In this document: positions 63,039-64,000 of the stretch, in pieces | How the letters are laid out: each line of letters opens with the position of its first letter | How positions within the stretch are numbered: position 1 is the first letter of the stretch | The notes under the pieces: model-generated | Databases searched by the model: none | Told to the model about the DNA's origin: nothing | The model's input: only the letters and a program-made list of their open reading frames with translations | NCBI GenBank assembly: GCA_934667125.1 | Contig: CAKULF010000005.1 | Span: 51,665-115,664, forward strand | Reading direction: 5' to 3' | Length of the DNA: 64,000 bases | From: an uncultured Candidatus Melainabacteria bacterium | GTDB lineage: Bacteria; Cyanobacteriota; Vampirovibrionia; Gastranaerophilales; Gastranaerophilaceae | Made by a program: the position numbers and the translations under genes

Positions 63039-63050
63039 TTAGCGATTTTC

Positions 63051-63079
63051 TTGAAAAATTTGGATAAATGTGGTATTAT
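63051..63079 (+). promoter_or_regulatory. Sigma-70 promoter reading into the repeat island
   Basis: TTGAAA (63051-63056), 17-bp spacer, TATTAT (63074-63079). No convincing protein gene follows; a 28-codon frame from the ATG at ~63094 is weak. It may drive a noncoding transcript through the 124-nt element or the downstream immunity-like gene. Confidence 0.5.
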
Positions 63080-63276
63080 ATGGGGCTTGAATTATGAGAT
63101 TGGATTTAAAAAAAATAGCAAATAACAAATTTATCGATAGCCAACTTTTAATCCAGTGTCAATCTCATCAATTGTTTTAACATCTGTATTATACAAAACA
63201 AAGCAAAAAACAACATTTACCTTAACTCTTTGGCTATCAAAGAAAATCTATAAAATAGTAAAAATTATAAACAACT

Positions 63277-63400
63277 AACCAAAACCCACAAACGAAAGGT
63301 GGGAGGGCAAGCTACCCTTATGAAAATTGTTGTGTGATTTGTAAAGCCGATGTCTGTTGTCTTCCTAGTGCGCCCGACTCTCCTTTCGAGGGTTTTGGTT
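63277..63400 (+). ncRNA. 124-nt structured element, copy 2
   Basis: Same 11-bp terminal arms (AACCAAAACCC / GGGTTTTGGTT), CGAAAGG / CCTTTCG and GGGC / GCCC pairings as at 18085-18208, identical length, different central ~30-40 nt. Family not recognised. Confidence 0.5.
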
Positions 63401-63438
63401 AATATTATTTAGGCTTTTTCTTTTTTCTTTTGGTTCTG

Positions 63439-63473
63439 TTTTCTTTTTCTTAATGCCAAAAAGAAAAAGAAAA
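63439..63473 (+). repeat. Polypyrimidine/polypurine inverted repeat, copy 2
   Basis: TTTTCTTTTTCTT and AAAAAGAAAAAGAAAA with an AATGCC loop; same position relative to the 124-nt element as in copy 1 at 18247-18281. Confidence 0.7.
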
Positions 63474-63831
63474 TGAACAAATTAAGTACGTGGTTTATAG
63501 CCGAAGAGAAATTAGAAACTTGTGGCTATTGGCGATTTTTTGCTCTAAAGATTTCTTTGATAGTCGGTTTTATCTTTATTTTTACAAGAATTATGTTTAA
63601 AATAATTAATTGCAGGGGTTTAAAACTTCTGCGATAGCCAGTTTATATTACAAGAATTATGTCTTGAATAGTTAATGCTGAGATAGATTTTGGCTATCGA
63701 AGAATTGGTAATTTTTAGATTTTTGTTTAATTTTTAAAGATTTCAAGACCTTGAAACGGAGTTCAGGGCGACGGTTTTTGGGATGTTGGAGTGGGTTGAG
63801 GGTTGATGATTGGGTTTTATGTGATTAGGTT

Positions 63832-63872
63832 AACTCTATTTTGAATAGAATTTATCTATTTTAAGTAGAGTT
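63832..63872 (+). repeat. Nested hairpin repeat, copy 3
   Basis: AACTCTA (63832-63838) and TAGAGTT (63866-63872) with inner AATAGA / TCTATT; 41 nt, matching 18659-18699. Confidence 0.7.
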
Positions 63873-63887
63873 TGGATTTTAAAAATA

Positions 63888-64000
63888 GGTAATCCGTTAA
63901 TAAAAGCTGGCGTTAGTCAAATGGAAAAAGGCAATCTGAAGCCATTTTTTACAATTCATGATATAATAATCCCTAAAAATATATTGGATGAAATATGGAA
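63888..64000 (+). pseudogene. C-terminal tip of the toxin-like gene, third locus (to window end)
   Basis: The frame reads GNPLIKAGVSQMEKGNLKPF, then FTIHDIIIPKNILDEIW, nearly identical to the last 37 codons of the intact gene at 61945-62940, but here on the opposite strand and without upstream coding sequence. The final bases (ATGGAA from 63995) match the first codons of the immunity-like gene, so a third copy of that gene very probably starts here and continues beyond the window. Confidence 0.75.

Larger units (their letters stand above)
63190..63887 (+). repeat. Long repeat island, copy 2 (no protein gene)
   Basis: Counterpart of 17985-18717, same orientation and same order of parts: lead-in with GGCTATCAAAG, 124-nt element, polypyrimidine/polypurine hairpin, AAATTAAGTACGT, GATAGCC-like motifs (about 63129, 63234, 63558, 63633, 63687), REP-like CCTTGAAACGGAGTTCAGGG (63749-63768) and the nested hairpin. 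It leads into a toxin-like gene tip. Divergence from copy 1 is greatest between elements. Confidence 0.75.

Noticed and set aside
63277..63400. CRISPR repeat or known small RNA (SRP, 6S, RNase P)
   Set aside because: Only two copies 45 kb apart with no spacer array, and none of the conserved cores of those RNAs is seen.

Overview
The window is a gene-dense, strongly AT-rich bacterial chromosome segment. LpxK and an MlaE/F/D-type lipid transporter indicate an outer membrane with lipid A. HydF indicates an anaerobe with an [FeFe]-hydrogenase. FliE/F/G/H/I and FlhA/B indicate a flagellar-type export and rotor system. A CheA-REC hybrid, a membrane MCP without a sensor domain, a tandem-CheW protein and an AMIN-like secreted protein recall cyanobacterial and Pil-Chp chemosensory layouts. 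Together this best fits the non-photosynthetic sister group of Cyanobacteria (Melainabacteria / Gastranaerophilales, gut-type). That assignment is inference from gene content and composition; no 16S rRNA gene is present.

Layout. 1-4.65 kb: end of a DUF1015 protein, an EF-hand coiled-coil protein, an unknown glycine-rich protein and a CNT nucleoside transporter. 4.8-17.6 kb: two convergent flagellar operons. The plus operon is lytic transglycosylase-fliE-fliF-(FliG-like)-fliH-flhA. The minus operon is fliF-fliG-fliH-fliI, with hydF directly behind it. fliF and fliH are each present twice. 17.7-19.6 kb: a repeat island carrying a 124-nt structured element, the decayed tip of a toxin-like gene and a small membrane protein. 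19.7-21.8 kb: GC-rich hairpin repeats, then Thr-Thr-Tyr tRNA genes and tuf, the classical tRNA-tufB arrangement. 22-25.7 kb: a large acidic unknown protein followed by flhB. 26.8-29.2 kb: a probable cobalamin riboswitch ahead of two unknown genes. 29.3-38.5 kb: housekeeping genes (dnaK, a COG2509 flavoprotein, an ABC-F ATPase, bioB, a membrane pyrophosphatase). 38.5-45.2 kb: a divergent chemosensory cluster. 45.3-52.4 kb: mixed genes including pnp, an XRE regulator facing a pseudopilin-like gene, and an MFS exporter. 52.5-56.5 kb: mlaE-mlaF-mlaD-lpxK envelope operon. 56.6-61 kb: an M48 protease, secreted proteins, an acyltransferase and ribH. 61-64 kb: an intact toxin-like/immunity-like pair followed by a second full copy of the repeat island.

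The most notable observations are these. (1) A toxin-like C-terminus plus a four-helix membrane partner occurs at three places, two of them preceded by the same ~700-bp repeat with a 124-nt structured element. (2) There are two distinct FliF/FliH sets, one accompanied by a FliG-like protein with no visible torque domain. (3) Two 49-nt hairpins show clear compensatory base changes. (4) A cobalamin-type riboswitch leads into a gene family I do not recognise. Functional statements rest on motif recognition by eye; no database search was run.
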